A DNA stretch of 64,000 nt from Rebecca billardiae RCC1528 (lineage: Eukaryota > Haptophyta), in contig OZ251225.1 in the NCBI GenBank assembly GCA_965240325.2, positions 4,030,001-4,094,000 of the forward strand, read 5' to 3'. The position numbers and the translations under genes were made by a program. Below the pieces are notes generated by a model. It saw only the letters and a list, made by a program, of their open reading frames with translations, searched no databases and had not been told where the DNA came from. Below, one piece after another: positions 11,470 to 22,858 of the stretch. The number at the start of each line of letters is the position of its first letter. The stretch's first letter is position 1.

Positions 11470-14211
11470 TCAGCAGACGGGCTGCGCGCCGCCGTGTCCG
11501 GGTGCGTACTCGTCCGGCAGCAGCCTGGGCATGTCCACAAACGCGCGCACGCACGCGCACAGCCGCCAGTAGCAGAGCAGCGCGTACAGCAGCGCGCACG
11601 CGGCCTGCGCGCGCGCGCCCGCCAGCGCGGGCGGCAGCACCGCCGCCGGGTAGCGCGCACCCGCGCGCTCCGCGAGCGCGCTGCCGACCGCGCCGAGCAG
11701 CCAGTACAGCCCCACGCAGCACAGCACGTAGGTGGCCTGCGCGGTGCGCGCCGCCGCGCGCGCGCGCGCGCGAGAGTGCGCGCGCGCGGCGAGGGGCGCG
11801 CGCGTGAGGGCGAGGGCGGCGGGCGCGCGGCGAGGCGCGCGGGCGCGCGTGTGGCGCGCGCGCGCACAATCGAGCGGCGCTCCGGCCCCCTGAGCACCGA
11901 GCCCTCCCGCTCCGGCGGCGCGGCGGGCGGCGTCCACCGGCCGAGCCACAGGTCGTACGCGTCCTGCTTCACGCCGTCGCGCAGGTTGTTGCGCACCCAG
12001 CGCAGCGCGGAGAGCCGCAGGTCGGTGAGCGCGCCGCCGAGCGTGCGCGCGCCCGTGCGCACGAGCTCGCCCTTCACCGCGGCCGTGCCACTGTACAGCG
12101 CAGAGTGCGCGTCCGCCACGTCCGCCCAGACGGCGCGGCGCTGCGCGTGGAGCACGTTGTGCAGCGCCAGCGTCTCGTGCGCGCCGAGCAGCGACGCGCC
12201 GCGCAGCTGCGCCTGCAGCGCGGCCATGGCGATCGCGGCCTCGAGCACGGAGGTGCGGTCCTGGCAGTCGACGCAGTTGGTGCGCACCACGCCACTCTGC
12301 ACGCGCCCGATCAGCCCGCGCGCACTGCCGTCGCGCGCGGCGGCCGCGCCGGCCGCGCCGCGCGTCCACGGCGGCGGGCTGCCGACGAGCGCGGCCGCGG
12401 CCGCGGCGGCGCTCCCGCTCGACGGCGCGATCTTGACGCCGCCGCCGGCGGCGGCGGTGGCGGCGGCGGCGCCCGCGCCCGCGCCCGTCGCGCCGCCCTG
12501 CGCCGCGCCCGCCTCCGCCGCGCCCGTCGGCGTCGGCGTCGGCGAGGTGGGCTGCTGCTGCGCGAGCGTGCCGTGCGACGCGGCGCGCAGCATGCCGCCG
12601 CTGTCGCCGCCGCCGCCCGCCGCCGCCGCGCCCGTCGCGCCGGCGCCGGCCGCGGCGGCGGCGGCGACGGCGGCGGCGCACGTTGCGGCGGAGCAGCTGC
12701 TGCCGAGCGCGGAGTAGGCACGGTGCTGCCGCGCAGCGCTGCCGCCGACCGCGCCGCCGGCGCTGAGGCTGCCGGCGGCGGCGGGCGCGGGCGGCGCGGG
12801 CGCGGCGCGCGGCGGCGCGGGCGGCGGCAGCAGCTGCTGCTCGAAGCAGCCGTGGCGCTCGAGGTCCTCCTCGAGCTGCGCGCCCACAGAGGCGGCGCGC
12901 GGCGCGCGCGGCGGAGGGCGCGCGCGGCGGAGGGCGCGCGCGGCGCGCGCGTCAGGCGCCCTGCGGCGGGGGCAGGCGTGGTGGGTGCAGCGGCGCCGTC
13001 CGCGCGCACGCGCACGCCCGCGCGCAGCGCCCGCGCGCGCGCGCGCCGCCCACCTCCGCGAGCAGCTCTTTCACGGCGTGGTGCGCGCGCCCCTTGGCCG
13101 TGTGCGCGTGGAAGTCCCACGGCAGGTAGCGCACGCCCACCTCCGCGCACCGCACCACCTCGCGCGCGAGCGCGTGGCCCAGCGCGACCTCGGCGCCCTT
13201 GGTCTGGTTGATGAGCGAGAGCACCACCACCTCGGGCCCGTACTCGTCGAGCAGCGCCGCGAGGTGCTGCGCGCAGCCCTCCTGGCCGCGCCGCCCCTCC
13301 GCCAGCCGCACCGCGCGGTGCGGGTCGAGCGCGAGCAGCGCGGGCGGCTGCTGCCACGCGAGCGGGATGGAGCCGCGGAGCTGCACGTGGGACCAGAGCC
13401 GCCCGCCCGCGACGAGCACCTGCTCCGTCTCCACGAAGTGCGCGACCGACGCCGCGAGCGCCGCGCTGCGCCCGTAGCCGCCGCCGGCCGCGTCGTCGGC
13501 GCCGCACGCCGCGGGCTGCGCGCCGAGCGCGAGCCCGCGCGTGTGGAAGCGCGTGCCGGCCTTGCGCGTGCCGCGGCGCGCGATGGTGATCACGTCGAAG
13601 GGCTGCGCGTTGAGCACGCCCTCGTGGTGGTGCACGTGCCCCTGCATCAGCACGAGGCACCAGCGGTGCGCGCCCGCCGCGCGCAGCGGCGCGTGCGCGT
13701 GCCGGTTGAAGTAGAAGCGCGGGTCTGCGCGCTGCCACAGCGGGAGCGAGCGGTCGACGCGCGTGCCGAGGCGCTGGGCCGAGTGGGTGAGGTCGTGCTC
13801 GTACGAGAAGTACAGCGCGCGGCAGCCGAAGATGTGCTCCTCCAGCGCGGCGAGCAGCGCGCGCTCGTCCGCGCGCGCGCGCGGCGGCAGCGCGGCCGCG
13901 TCGCCGAGCGCCACGAGCTCAAAGCACGTGGCGAGCCAGACGTCGTACCCGCTCGCGCGCGCGACGCGCCGGCGGTTGGTCACGAGCACGAGGAACGCGC
14001 CCGACAGCAGCGGCAGCACGCCCGCGATGCCGTACGCCTCGAGCGCCGGCGCGGCCGCGCGCGGCGCGGCCGCGCGCGGCAGCAGCGTGCACGCGCCGTC
14101 CGGCCGGCGGATGGAGAGGCACTCGTCGTCGTCGGCGCTGAGCGCGCAGACGGTGACCGCCTCCTCGCCCACGTGCACCGAGAGCGCCGTGTGCACGCCG
14201 CCGCTCGCCAT
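11470..14211 (-). CDS. SAC1: SAC1-type phosphoinositide phosphatase
   Basis: Three exons: 14211-13054, 12875-11868 and 11736-11470. The phase-0 GT-AG introns are 178 and 131 nt, and the protein is 810 aa. Exon 1 carries the SAC N-lobe and the conserved LINQTKGAEVALG and YLPWDFHAHTAKG block. Exon 2 carries the catalytic loop RTNCVDCQDRTS, a perfect CX5R(T/S), followed by the family block WADVADAHSALYSGTAAVK and NLRDGVKQDAYDLWLG. Exon 3 encodes two hydrophobic segments (VLCCVGLYWLLGAVGSAL and AACALLYALLCYWRLCA), matching the C-terminal ER/Golgi anchor of Sac1. Expected role: dephosphorylation of PI4P and related phosphoinositides at the ER. Oddity: a Gly/Ala/Pro-rich insert of roughly 160 residues sits between the WDFH block and the CX5R loop. 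The start chosen is the Met of MASGGVHTALSVHV, because the upstream in-frame extension is low-complexity and has no Met. Confidence 0.9.
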
Positions 14212-14660
14212 CCTCCGCCGCCTGCTCCACCCGGGCAGCCGCGGCCCGGGCGCGCGCCGTCGGCCGCGATGATGACGCGCAGCGGGATGCAAAGCCCGAC
14301 ACAGCCCCACACTGACTGCCTACAGTATGTTCGTGACTCGCTGACTGACCCGCCTCATGAGCAGTACGTACAGGAACAGTAGTGTTCAGCATCGCTCGCC
14401 ATCACCGGGACGTGTCGTCAGGTTTGGGCGCACTTGGGACGACGGGTCCGGGAAGGATCGCCGCGCGGTCGGCGCTGGCGAGCGCAGCGGCGCCGCTCGC
14501 GCGCTTGTGAAGGCCGCTGCCCGGTCGCTCCGCCGCGGGCACTTCTCGGCCGTCAGCAGCGGCGCACACCGCCTCGCAGCGCGCGCAGGCACACGCACCG
14601 CACGCGCGCCCCGACGCACAGCGCGCGAGCGCGCGGGAGGGGCTCTCCGGCCCGGCGGCG
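14212..14660. promoter_or_regulatory. Bidirectional promoter region between SAC1-like and helicase genes
   Basis: 449 bp between the start codons of two divergent genes. It must contain both promoters and 5-prime UTRs. No TATA box or other core element is recognisable with confidence. The part near 14310-14390 is less GC-rich than the rest. Confidence 0.5.
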
Positions 14661-14757
14661 ATGTCGCGCCCGGGCAGCACGTCCGACTCGTGGCGCAGCG
14701 GCAGGGCGGGCGGCAGCTCGGGGCCGCCACCGCCGCCGCGAGGCGGCGGCGGTGGGA

Positions 14758-14791
<34 letters not shown>

Positions 14792-14794
14792 GTT

Positions 14795-14834
<40 letters not shown>

Positions 14835-17800
14835 TTCGGCCGCCAGCCCCCGCTCGCCCCGCGCCGCCCCTCCGGTGGCCGCGGCAACGGCGGCGGCGCC
14901 GTGCCGGCGTGCGGCGGCGGGGGCTTTGCGCCACTGCAGGAGGGCGTGATCTGCAAGCTGGTGAAGGACAAGGGCTTCGGCTTCATACGCACCGCGGGCG
15001 GCGGCGGCGGCGCGCCGGCCGAGGGGTGCGAGGTCTTCCTCTCGCTGCCCTCCTCGCTGTGCGCCTCGCTGCGCGTGGAGGAGCTGTACGAGGGCATGGG
15101 CGTGCGCTTCAGCACGCAGCCGCAGAGGCAGGGCGCGCACGCCAAGCCGCGCGCGCACGGCGTGGAGAAGCTGGCGCGCGCGCCGCCGCCGAGCAGCGCG
15201 GCGGGGCCGATGTCGCTCGCGCCCTCCTGGGCGCGCGGCGCGAGCGGCGGCGGGCCCGCCGCCGCCTCGAGCGCGCCGGGCGGCGGCGGCGGCGGCGGCG
15301 GCGCCGCCGCCGCCGCCGCCGCCGAGCGCGCGGAGCGGCCGCCGAGCGGCGCGGCGCGCACGCTCGCGCCCGGCGGCGGCGCGCTCGGCCCCGGCTCGTG
15401 GGCGGGCGGCGCGACGGGTGCGGGTGGTGGCGGCGCCGCCGGCGCCGCCGACGCCTCGGCCAACGGCGCCGACGCGCCGGGCGGCGGCGGCGCGGCGCCG
15501 CCCGCGGGCGGCGGCGGCGGCGGCGGCGGCGCGCGCGAGCCGGGCCGCGACGCGGCCGGCGGCGCGCGCGCCGAGGCGGGCCGCGAGGGCGGCGGCGGCG
15601 GCGGCGGCGGCGGTGTGCGCCCGCCGCCGCTCGCCGACCTGCAGGCGGGCGGCCCCGCCGCGCTCGCCGCCGCCTCGCGCTGGCTCGAGCGGCTGCACGC
15701 CGAGCACGGCTCTGCGGCCGAGGGCGCGGTGCACGCGCTGGCCAACTGCCAGCCGCAGCTGGGCGCGACGCTGGCGCTGCTCGGCACGCACCCGCCGCCC
15801 GAGGCGCCGACGCGGCGGCTGCTCGCGCTGGTCGGCGCGGACGCGTTCGCGCGCTCCGTGCTCGGCGAGCGCGTGCGCGCCGTGTACTCGCAGCTGCTGC
15901 GCTCGCCGCTGCTGGGCGGCGCGCGCGGCGGCGGCCCGTGCCCGCTCGAGGCCTACCTGCGCGCGCTGGGCGACAGCGCGCGCGCGCTGCCCGCCGCGGA
16001 GGCGGAGGGCGCGCTGAGCGACGCGCTCGCGCTGCTGCGCCAGCTGCACGCGCGCTGCGCCTCCGGCTCGGACGGCGCGCTGCTGCGCGCGCACCTGCCG
16101 CCCCTCGCCGTCGCGCTGCGCGCCTCCGTGCGGCGCGTGTCGGTGGGGCAGGCGCTCGAGCAGCGCGCAGAGGACGAGCTCGAGCTGCTGCTGCGCACGT
16201 ACACACCCCAGCACGCACCCCAGCACAAGGGCGGCGCGGAGAAGGCGGCGCAGCACCAGCAGGCGGCGGGGGCGCAGCCGCAGCCGCAGCCGCTCGCGGC
16301 GTCGCAGCCGCCGCAGCAGCAGCAGCAGCAGCAGCAGCAGCACGCGCCGCCTGCTGGTGCTGCGCCCGCGTGCGTGCCCTCCGCCTCCTCCGAGGCCGGC
16401 GGAGGCGCCGGGGGCGGGGCCGGGGCGGGCCTGGCGTGGGGCTCGTTCACCTCGCTGCCCGTGTTCCCCACGCGCGCGGAGGTGCTGCGCGCGGGCCCTG
16501 CGGTGCAGCTGCGGCGCAACCGCGTGAGTGGCGTGTACGAGTCGGTGTGGGAGTACATCGGCACGCACTTCTGGCTGCTGCGGGAGGACTGCGTCGCGCC
16601 GCTGCGGGACGGGATCTGCGCGTACAGGGCGGGGAGTCTGGACGCGCGGGACATGCACGTGTACGAGGACGTGGCGCTGGAGGGGCTCGCGCCCTCGCGC
16701 GCGGGCGTGACGTACCGCCTGTCCTTCCGCTCCCCGCCCGGCGTCTCGTGGGGCCTCACCAAGCGGCTCATGTACGGCTCCCTGCTGTGCCTCTCCTCCG
16801 ACGGCTTTACTGACGAGCTGCTGTGGGGCACGGTCGAGGAGCGCGACCCGGACACGTGCTGCGGGCCCAGGCCAACGATCTGCGTCAAGCTGCCGCAGGG
16901 CGGGCTGCACGAGCGGCTGATGGCGGACGGCGCCAGGGGCGTGCGCTACGTGATGGCCGAGTCGCCCGCCTACTTTGAGGTGAGCACACCAAAGCACACC
17001 CGCGCGCGCGCCACGCTGCGCCCGGCGCCACGCTGCGCCCGCCCTGAGCGCCTGCGCCGCCCCGCGCGCCGCGCCCCGTGCGCACAGGCGTACCGGCACG
17101 TGCTCGAGGCGCTGCAGGCGATCGCGCGCCAGGCGGAGGCGGGGCTGGGCGCGGAGCCGCCGCTGCCCTTTGCCGAGACGCTGCTCCGCTGCCGCGCGCG
17201 CGTGGCCCCGCCCGCGTACCTGAGCGAGGGCGGCGCGGACGCGGACCGGTACTCCATGGTGGCGCCCTTCCCCGGCCTGCACGCGGCGCTCGGGCGCACG
17301 GGCTGGCGGCTGCTGCAGCCGTGGCCCGAGCTGGGCGCGGCGAGCACGCTGGACGAGTCGCAGCTCGCCGCGCTGCAGCAGGCGCTCACGCGCGAGGTGG
17401 CGCTCGTGCAGGGCCCGCCCGGCACGGGCAAGACGTACATCGGGCTGCTGGCCATGCGCGCGCTGCTCGCCAACGCGGAGCGGCGGCGCGCCGTGCCTGT
17501 GCTGGTGGTGTGCTACACCAACCACGCGCTCGACCAGTTCCTCGAGGGCGTGCTGCCCTTCGAGGAGCGCCTCACGCGCATCGGCAGCCGCTCGCGCTCC
17601 GAGGCGCTCGAGCGGCTCAACCTCAAGCTGCAGGCGCGGCAGGAGGCGGACGCGGACCCCGAGCGGCAGCGCTCGCGCCGCGCGCTGCACCGGCGGCACA
17701 AGGAGCTGCAGGAGGCGGTGGGCGCGCTGTGCAAGGCGTACGACGCGCCGCTGCCCACGGGCGCGGACGTGTGCTCGGAGGAGGCGGGCGCCGACGCGGC

Positions 17801-19779
17801 CGCGCCGTACGCCGCGCTCGGCGACGACGACGACGTCGCCGGCGGCCCCCTCGCGCCCGACGCCGCCGCCGCCGAGCCCGCCGACTGGGCCGAGTACGGC
17901 CGGCCGCCGCGCGGCGCGGGCGGCGGGCGCAACGGGCGCGCGTGGCTGAGCGACGCGCAGCTGCTCTCGCTGCGCGCCGCGCCGCACGGCTACCTGCCGC
18001 CCGCCGAGGCGCTCGACGCGTGGCTGCAGCCCGTGCGCGCCGCGCGCGCCGCGCGCGCCGCCGCCGCCGAGCGCGACGCGCAGCTCGGCGGCTATGGCGG
18101 CGGCGGCGGCGCCGAGGCCGCAGGCGGCGGCGGCGGCGGCGCGGCGGCGGGCGGCGGCGGCGGCGGCGGCGCCGCCGCCGCCGACGACGAGGACGACGAG
18201 GCGGCGCAGCTCGACGCGGACGGCGCGATGGGCGCGGACCGGCTGCTCGATGACGGAGAAGGGCCCGACGACCAACCGGCACGCGCGCCCACGCCGACGC
18301 CGCCGCGCGCGCCGCCGCCCGCGGGCGGCGGCGCGCTGCCCGCGTGGCGGCGCAGCATGGGCAGCGGCGCGCCCGACGGCGGCGCGCCCGCGCCCGGCGG
18401 CGGCGTGGGCGCGGGCGCGGCGGACGCGGCCGCGCTGCGCGCGCGGCTGAGCAGCGCGCTCGTGCACTGCGACGCGCTCTGGGGGCTGGCCGCCGCGGAG
18501 CGCGAGGCGCTGGCCGCGCTGTGGGTGCAGCGCCGGCGCGGTGCGCTGCTGGGCCCGCTGCGCTCGCTGTGCGAGCGCTACGAGCGGCTGTGCGTCGAGC
18601 GGCGCCAGCTGGACGCGGAGGTGCAGCTGGCGGTGCTGCGCAGGCAGCGCGTGGTCGGCATGACGACCACGGCCGTCGCAAAGTTTGCGCCGCTCATCCG
18701 CCACCTCGGCTGCGAGGTGGTGATCGTCGAGGAGGCGGCGGAGGCGAGCGCGCGCCGCGGCGGCCCGACCCGACGCCCCGCGCACGCACACGCACACGGC
18801 GCGCGCGCCCCGCGCCAGCGCGCCCCCGCGAGGCCTCACGCCCGCCCGCGCCTCCCGCGTTGCGCGCTGCGGCATGCGCGCTGCCTTGGCGCGTGCGCAG
18901 GTGCTCGAGGCGCACATCGTGGCCGCGCTCGGCCCGTGCACGCGGCACGTGGTGCTGATCGGCGACCACCTGCAGCTGAGGCCAGCCACCTCGGTGTACG
19001 CGCTCGCGCGGCACTACTCGCTCGACGTCTCGCTCTTCGAGCGGCTCGTGCACAACGGCGTGGACCACGTGACGCTGCGCACGCAGCGCCGCATGCGCCC
19101 CGAGGTGAGCCGGCTGCTGCACCACATCTACGTGCACCCCGCGCTCGCCGACCACGAGAGCACGCTGCACCGCCCGGCCGTGCGCGGCGTGCGCGCGCCC
19201 GTCTTCTTCGTGCAGCACGAGGCGCTCGAGGGCGGGCCGGGCGAGGCGCGCTCGCACGTCAACTCGCACGAGGCGGCCTTCCTCGCCGCGCTCGCGCGCT
19301 GGCTGGTGGCGCGCGGCACGGCGGCCGAGCGCATCACCGTGCTCACGCCGTACGTGGGGCAGCTGCTCGCGCTGCGCGACGCGTTCGGCGCGCTGGGCGC
19401 GTGCGTGGACGGGTGCGTGCTGCGCTCGGTCGACCAGTACCAGGGCGAGGAGAACGACGTCGTGCTGCTCTCGCTCGTGCGCTCCAACGCGGAGGGCAGC
19501 ATCGGCTTCCTCGGCGTGGACAACCGCGTGTGCGTCGCGCTCTCGCGCGCGCGGAACGGGCTGTACATCGTGGGCAACGCGCGGCTGCTGCGCTCCAAGC
19601 GGCCGCTCTGGGCCAACGTGCTGCGCACGCTCGAGGCGGACGGCGCGACCGGCCCCTTCCTGCCGCTCGCCGCGACGCGCGCGGACAGCGGCAAGCCCGC
19701 GCTCGCCGCGCACGCGGACGACTTTGAGGGGCTCGCGCCCGACGAGGAGGCGGAGGAGGGGGAGGGCGGCGCGCGCTGA
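14661..19779 (+). CDS. ZNFX1-like SF1 RNA helicase with N-terminal cold-shock domain
   Basis: Three exons: 14661-16979, 17088-18743 and 18901-19779 (1617 aa). The first intron is GT-AG. The second appears to be GC-AG, with donor GAG|GCGAGC and acceptor GCGCAG|GTGCTC; joining there restores the helicase motif EEAAEVLEAHIV. Domain order: RGG/Gly-rich N-terminus (1-85), then a cold-shock-like domain around residues 95-165 (GVICKLVKDKGFGFIR, an RNP1-like KGFGFI). After a Gly/Ala linker comes a ZNFX1-specific region (residues 590-770) and then SF1 motifs: Q-like DESQLAALQQAL, Walker A QGPPGTGKTY, motif Ia CYTNHALDQFL, Walker B VIVEEAAE, motif III LIGDHLQLRP, motif V-like VDQYQGEENDVVLLSLVRS and motif VI VALSRARNGLY. 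No NFX1-type zinc fingers follow; the protein ends in an acidic tail. ZNFX1 relatives act in small-RNA pathways and antiviral RNA sensing. The role here is inferred. Confidence 0.88.
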
Positions 19780-20067
19780 CCGACCGCGTGGCGCCGCTGC
19801 GCTCGAGAAGGCGGCTCGACTCTGCCCACCTCGACCGGGCGGCGGACGCGAGGTCGGCCGCGCGCGCCAGTGCCGCGGCCACTCGACGCGATCGCGCGCG
19901 CGACACTGCTACGTCGATCACGACCCGGCGGACGAGCATATATGCTGCCCGCCGGCCCTGATGCCGCCGGCGCAGCCCTGCTGACGGTAGTCACCATGCT
20001 ACGGCGCCGTATACTCGTATATATAGAGTCCGAGTATATTAATATATAATTAATATACATGCAGTAC

Positions 20068-20129
<62 letters not shown>

Positions 20130-20164
20130 GCGCGCTCGGCCTGCCTGCCTGCGAGCCTCCATGG
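19780..20164. other. Intergenic with dinucleotide microsatellite
   Basis: 3-prime flank of the helicase gene. It includes an AT-rich patch (about 20010-20060) and a (CA)n microsatellite at about 20068-20123 flanked by TATATA. No gene. Confidence 0.55.
20068..20123. repeat. (CA)n microsatellite
   Basis: About 28 uninterrupted AC/CA dinucleotides, followed directly by ATATATAG. Confidence 0.95.
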
Positions 20165-20697
20165 ATGCGTGCGCGTGGGGCCGGGTTCTGCCACCGTTCA
20201 TTGCCAACAGCAACTGGGCACGGACCTGCGACGAGGCATGCCGCCTTTCCCCACGCGCCCTTCAGGTTGTCCCGGCTCAGCCGGTCGCTTCGGCGGCCGA
20301 CGGGCCCTCGGCCGGCTCCCCCTTCCCGGGGACTCGGTGGGGCACCGCCAGGAGTGTCTCGCGGCGGGCGGGCCGAGCGCGCGGGTCGCCAGCTGACCCC
20401 GCGACGTTCGATTCGACTGCTCTGCGCTGGCACGTGCACGCGGAGATCAACCACACGCAGCGGGTCCGGGATAGGCACTGGCACCCTCTTTCTCCAGCCG
20501 GCCGCCGGCTGCATCGCCTCGGGGGGCGATGCAGCAGGTGGACGCCGCTGCACCCATCTGGCCCTTGGCGCTGGCCTCCTCCGTGCCCCACGCTCCACCC
20601 TAGGTGGGGCAGGGGGTGCGGGGTGTGACGCGCCCGGAGGCCAGGTTCCCCAGCATCAAGCACTGCATCTGCAGCAGCCCGCCGGCGGGCCGGGCTG

Positions 20698-21030
20698 CGA
20701 CATCGACTACCACCTCATCTGCTTCATCGCCCAGAGCGCGCTAGGCGGCGCGCTCACTCTCCGAGCCCCTCTTCTGCAGCTGCGCGCCGCTTGGCCGGCG
20801 CGCGGCGACGCGTACTACGACCTCATCCTCATCCAGGCGCCCACACGGGCGCACGGGGGCGACAGCCGCGGCTGCCGCTTGCCGGAGCTGCTCGCCGCTA
20901 GGTCGGCGGGCGGCGACATCGACTACGACCTCACCCTCATCCAAGTGCTCCGGAAGGCGCTCGGCCGCGGCGGCATCTGCCGTCGCCGCCGCGTGCCCCA
21001 GGCCGAGGCGGTGCTCCATCCCGGCCCCGC
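20698..21030. repeat. Three degenerate 108-bp tandem units
   Basis: Units begin near 20698, 20806 and 20914, each with a variant of CGACATCGACTACGACCTCA followed by TCATC. The 108-bp spacing is exact and equals 36 codons. The plus frame through it (20165-21070) gives three aligned segments starting DIDYHL, DAYYDL and DIDYDL. The surrounding frame has no recognisable family and unusual composition, so I do not call it a gene. Confidence 0.6.
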
Positions 21031-21147
21031 TCCCGTAGGGGGGCAGGGCTGCGGGTGGCGCACTGTCTGACCTGGACGGAAGGCGCGGACGCATTCTATG
21101 TGTCTGTTGCACTCTGAGCCTGACGCTTGTCGGATGCTGCCACGTCG

Positions 21148-21149
<2 letters not shown>

Positions 21150-21234
<85 letters not shown>
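21150..21234. repeat. (TA)n microsatellite
   Basis: About 42 consecutive TA dinucleotides between the degenerate 108-bp repeats and the PhyH gene. Long (TA)n tracts can extrude cruciforms and are often unstable in length. Confidence 0.97.
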
Positions 21235-21241
<7 letters not shown>

Positions 21242-21343
21242 TACAGTGAACAAAAACGGGACGACGAATATCATCGCGTTACCGTACGATTCGAGGAATA
21301 ATAGCTTACGTACAAGCAGCAGCAGCATCCGCCGGTCCGAACC

Positions 21344-22858
21344 TCAGTTGCCGCCGCCGCGCTCGGCGTCGTCGCGCATGAGCACGGCGCTCGATCGCCG
21401 GCGCTGAGCGCCGCCGCCGAGCACCGAGCCGGCGGCGGCGCCGCCCTCCGCGTCCGCGTCCGCGGGCGGCGCGGGCGCGCGCTCCTCCTCCTGCGCGCGC
21501 TCCACGTTGACCACGTTGCCGAACGAGGCCATCTGCGCGGCCGAGGCCCACATGTTGCGCATCAGCCGCAGCACGCCCTGCGCACAGCAGGGGGAGGGCG
21601 GGGCGCCGCGCGCGGGCGGTGAGCGCGGCGTGCGCGGCGCGTGCGCGGCGGGCGTGGCGCGCGCGCGCGCACCTCGGTCGTGCGCGTGCACTCGCCCCTC
21701 GCGCGCGCCAGCCGCTCCTCGTCCACCGAGGCCGGGTAGATGCACGGGAAGTACGGGCCCTGCAGCTTGTCGCCGTCCTTGAACGAGTGAGAGCCCAGGT
21801 CGGAGAAGAGCGCGCGGCCCTCGCCGCGGTACGGCGCGTCGCCCACGATGACGGTGCCGCCGAGCACGCGGCGCAGCCGCTTGCCCCAGTCCTGCGAGGC
21901 GGGCCCGTCGATCTTGTGGATGGAGCGCGGGTGCCACACGATCAGATCGCCCGCCTTGGGGCGGAACTCGAGCAGCTCGGGGTAGCGCGGCAGGTCGCCC
22001 TGCGTGCGGTCGACGAAGACGACGTCGTCCTCCACCGACTCGTTCTCGTGCGAGCCCTTGAGGTACACGGGCGCGCCGTGGTCGGGCGGCGTGTCGTCGA
22101 GCGTCACCCAGAAGCGCAGCCCGTGCTCGTGCGCCACCGGCCCGTTCTGGTTGTCCTGGTGCCACTTGAACTGCACGCGCGGGGCGGGGGGGCGCGCGGG
22201 GCGGGGGGAGGCGGCGCGCGTGAGGGCGCTGCGCTGCGCTGCGCTGCGTTGCGCTGCGTTGCGCTGCGCTGCGTGCGCGCACCCCCTTGTTCGGGTTGAC
22301 CATCAGCAGGTCGGTGGAGAGGCGGATCTCGTCCGTGCCAGACAGCTGCGCGAGCGCGGACGCGAGCGGCGAGTGGTAGTAGAAGTTGGCGTACGCCGAG
22401 TTGGTCGACCACACGTTGCGCTGGATGTAGTCGTACAGCCCCGACGCCACGCCGGGCGACGCCCACATGTGCGGGTGCTCGATCTGCCAGCTCGTCGCCT
22501 GCCGCAGGTACTCGAGCCACTCAGCGCTCAGCAGCCCCGGGATGTGCACCACGCCGTCGCGGATCAGCGTCTCGCGCTGCGCGGCGCCGATGCCGTGGAA
22601 GGGCTCGGGCGGCGCGTCGGGCGACGGGCTGCCGGGCACGGCGAGCTCCGGCTCCTGCAGCCCGAAGCCGTACTCGAGCAGGTTGGTCGAGAGCTTCATG
22701 CACGCCGGCGCGCGCGCGGCCGCGCGCGCCGCGCGCCGCGCCGGCGCGAGCGCGCCGCGGCCCGCGGCCGGCGCGGCGGCGCGCGTGGGGGCCATGGCGG
22801 CGCTCGGCGTGGCGGAGAGCACCGTCGCGAGCGCGAGCACGGTCAGCATCGCCCCCAT
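21344..22858 (-). CDS. Phytanoyl-CoA dioxygenase (PhyH) family protein
   Basis: Three exons: 22858-22283, 22170-21673 and 21577-21344 (435 aa). The introns are 112 and 95 nt, GT-AG, phase 0. The N-terminus has a hydrophobic signal (AMLTVLALATVLSATPSAAMA) followed by an Ala/Arg-rich stretch, consistent with import into the secretory pathway or plastid. The PhyH domain begins near residue 95 (RDGVVHIPGLLS). The first two iron ligands are seen as HxD in FKWHQDNQNG, at the start of exon 2, and the distal His is in WHPRSIHKIDGP. These are Fe(II)/2-oxoglutarate-dependent oxygenases; the substrate here is unknown. Intron 1 contains a GCTGC/GCGTT pentamer microsatellite (about 22231-22272). The last about 50 residues are a low-complexity tail. 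Confidence 0.85.
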   Translation of the reverse strand: MGAMLTVLALATVLSATPSAAMAPTRAAAPAAGRGALAPARRAARAAARAPACMKLSTNLLEYGFGLQEPELAVPGSPSPDAPPEPFHGIGAAQRETLIRDGVVHIPGLLSAEWLEYLRQATSWQIEHPHMWASPGVASGLYDYIQRNVWSTNSAYANFYYHSPLASALAQLSGTDEIRLSTDLLMVNPNKGVRARSAAQRSATQRSAAQRPHARRLPPPRAPPRPARAVQVAPGQPERAGGARARAALLGDARRHAARPRRARVPQGLARERVGGGRRRLRRPHAGRPAALPRAARVPPQGGRSDRVAPALHPQDRRARLAGLGQAAAPRARRHRHRGRRAVPRRGPRALLRPGLSLVQGRRQAAGPVLPVHLPGLGGRGAAGAREGRVHAHDRGARARATPAAHAPRTPRSPPARGAPPSPCCAQGVLRLMRNMWASAAQMASFGNVVNVERAQEEERAPAPPADADAEGGAAAGSVLGGGAQRRRSSAVLMRDDAERGGGN

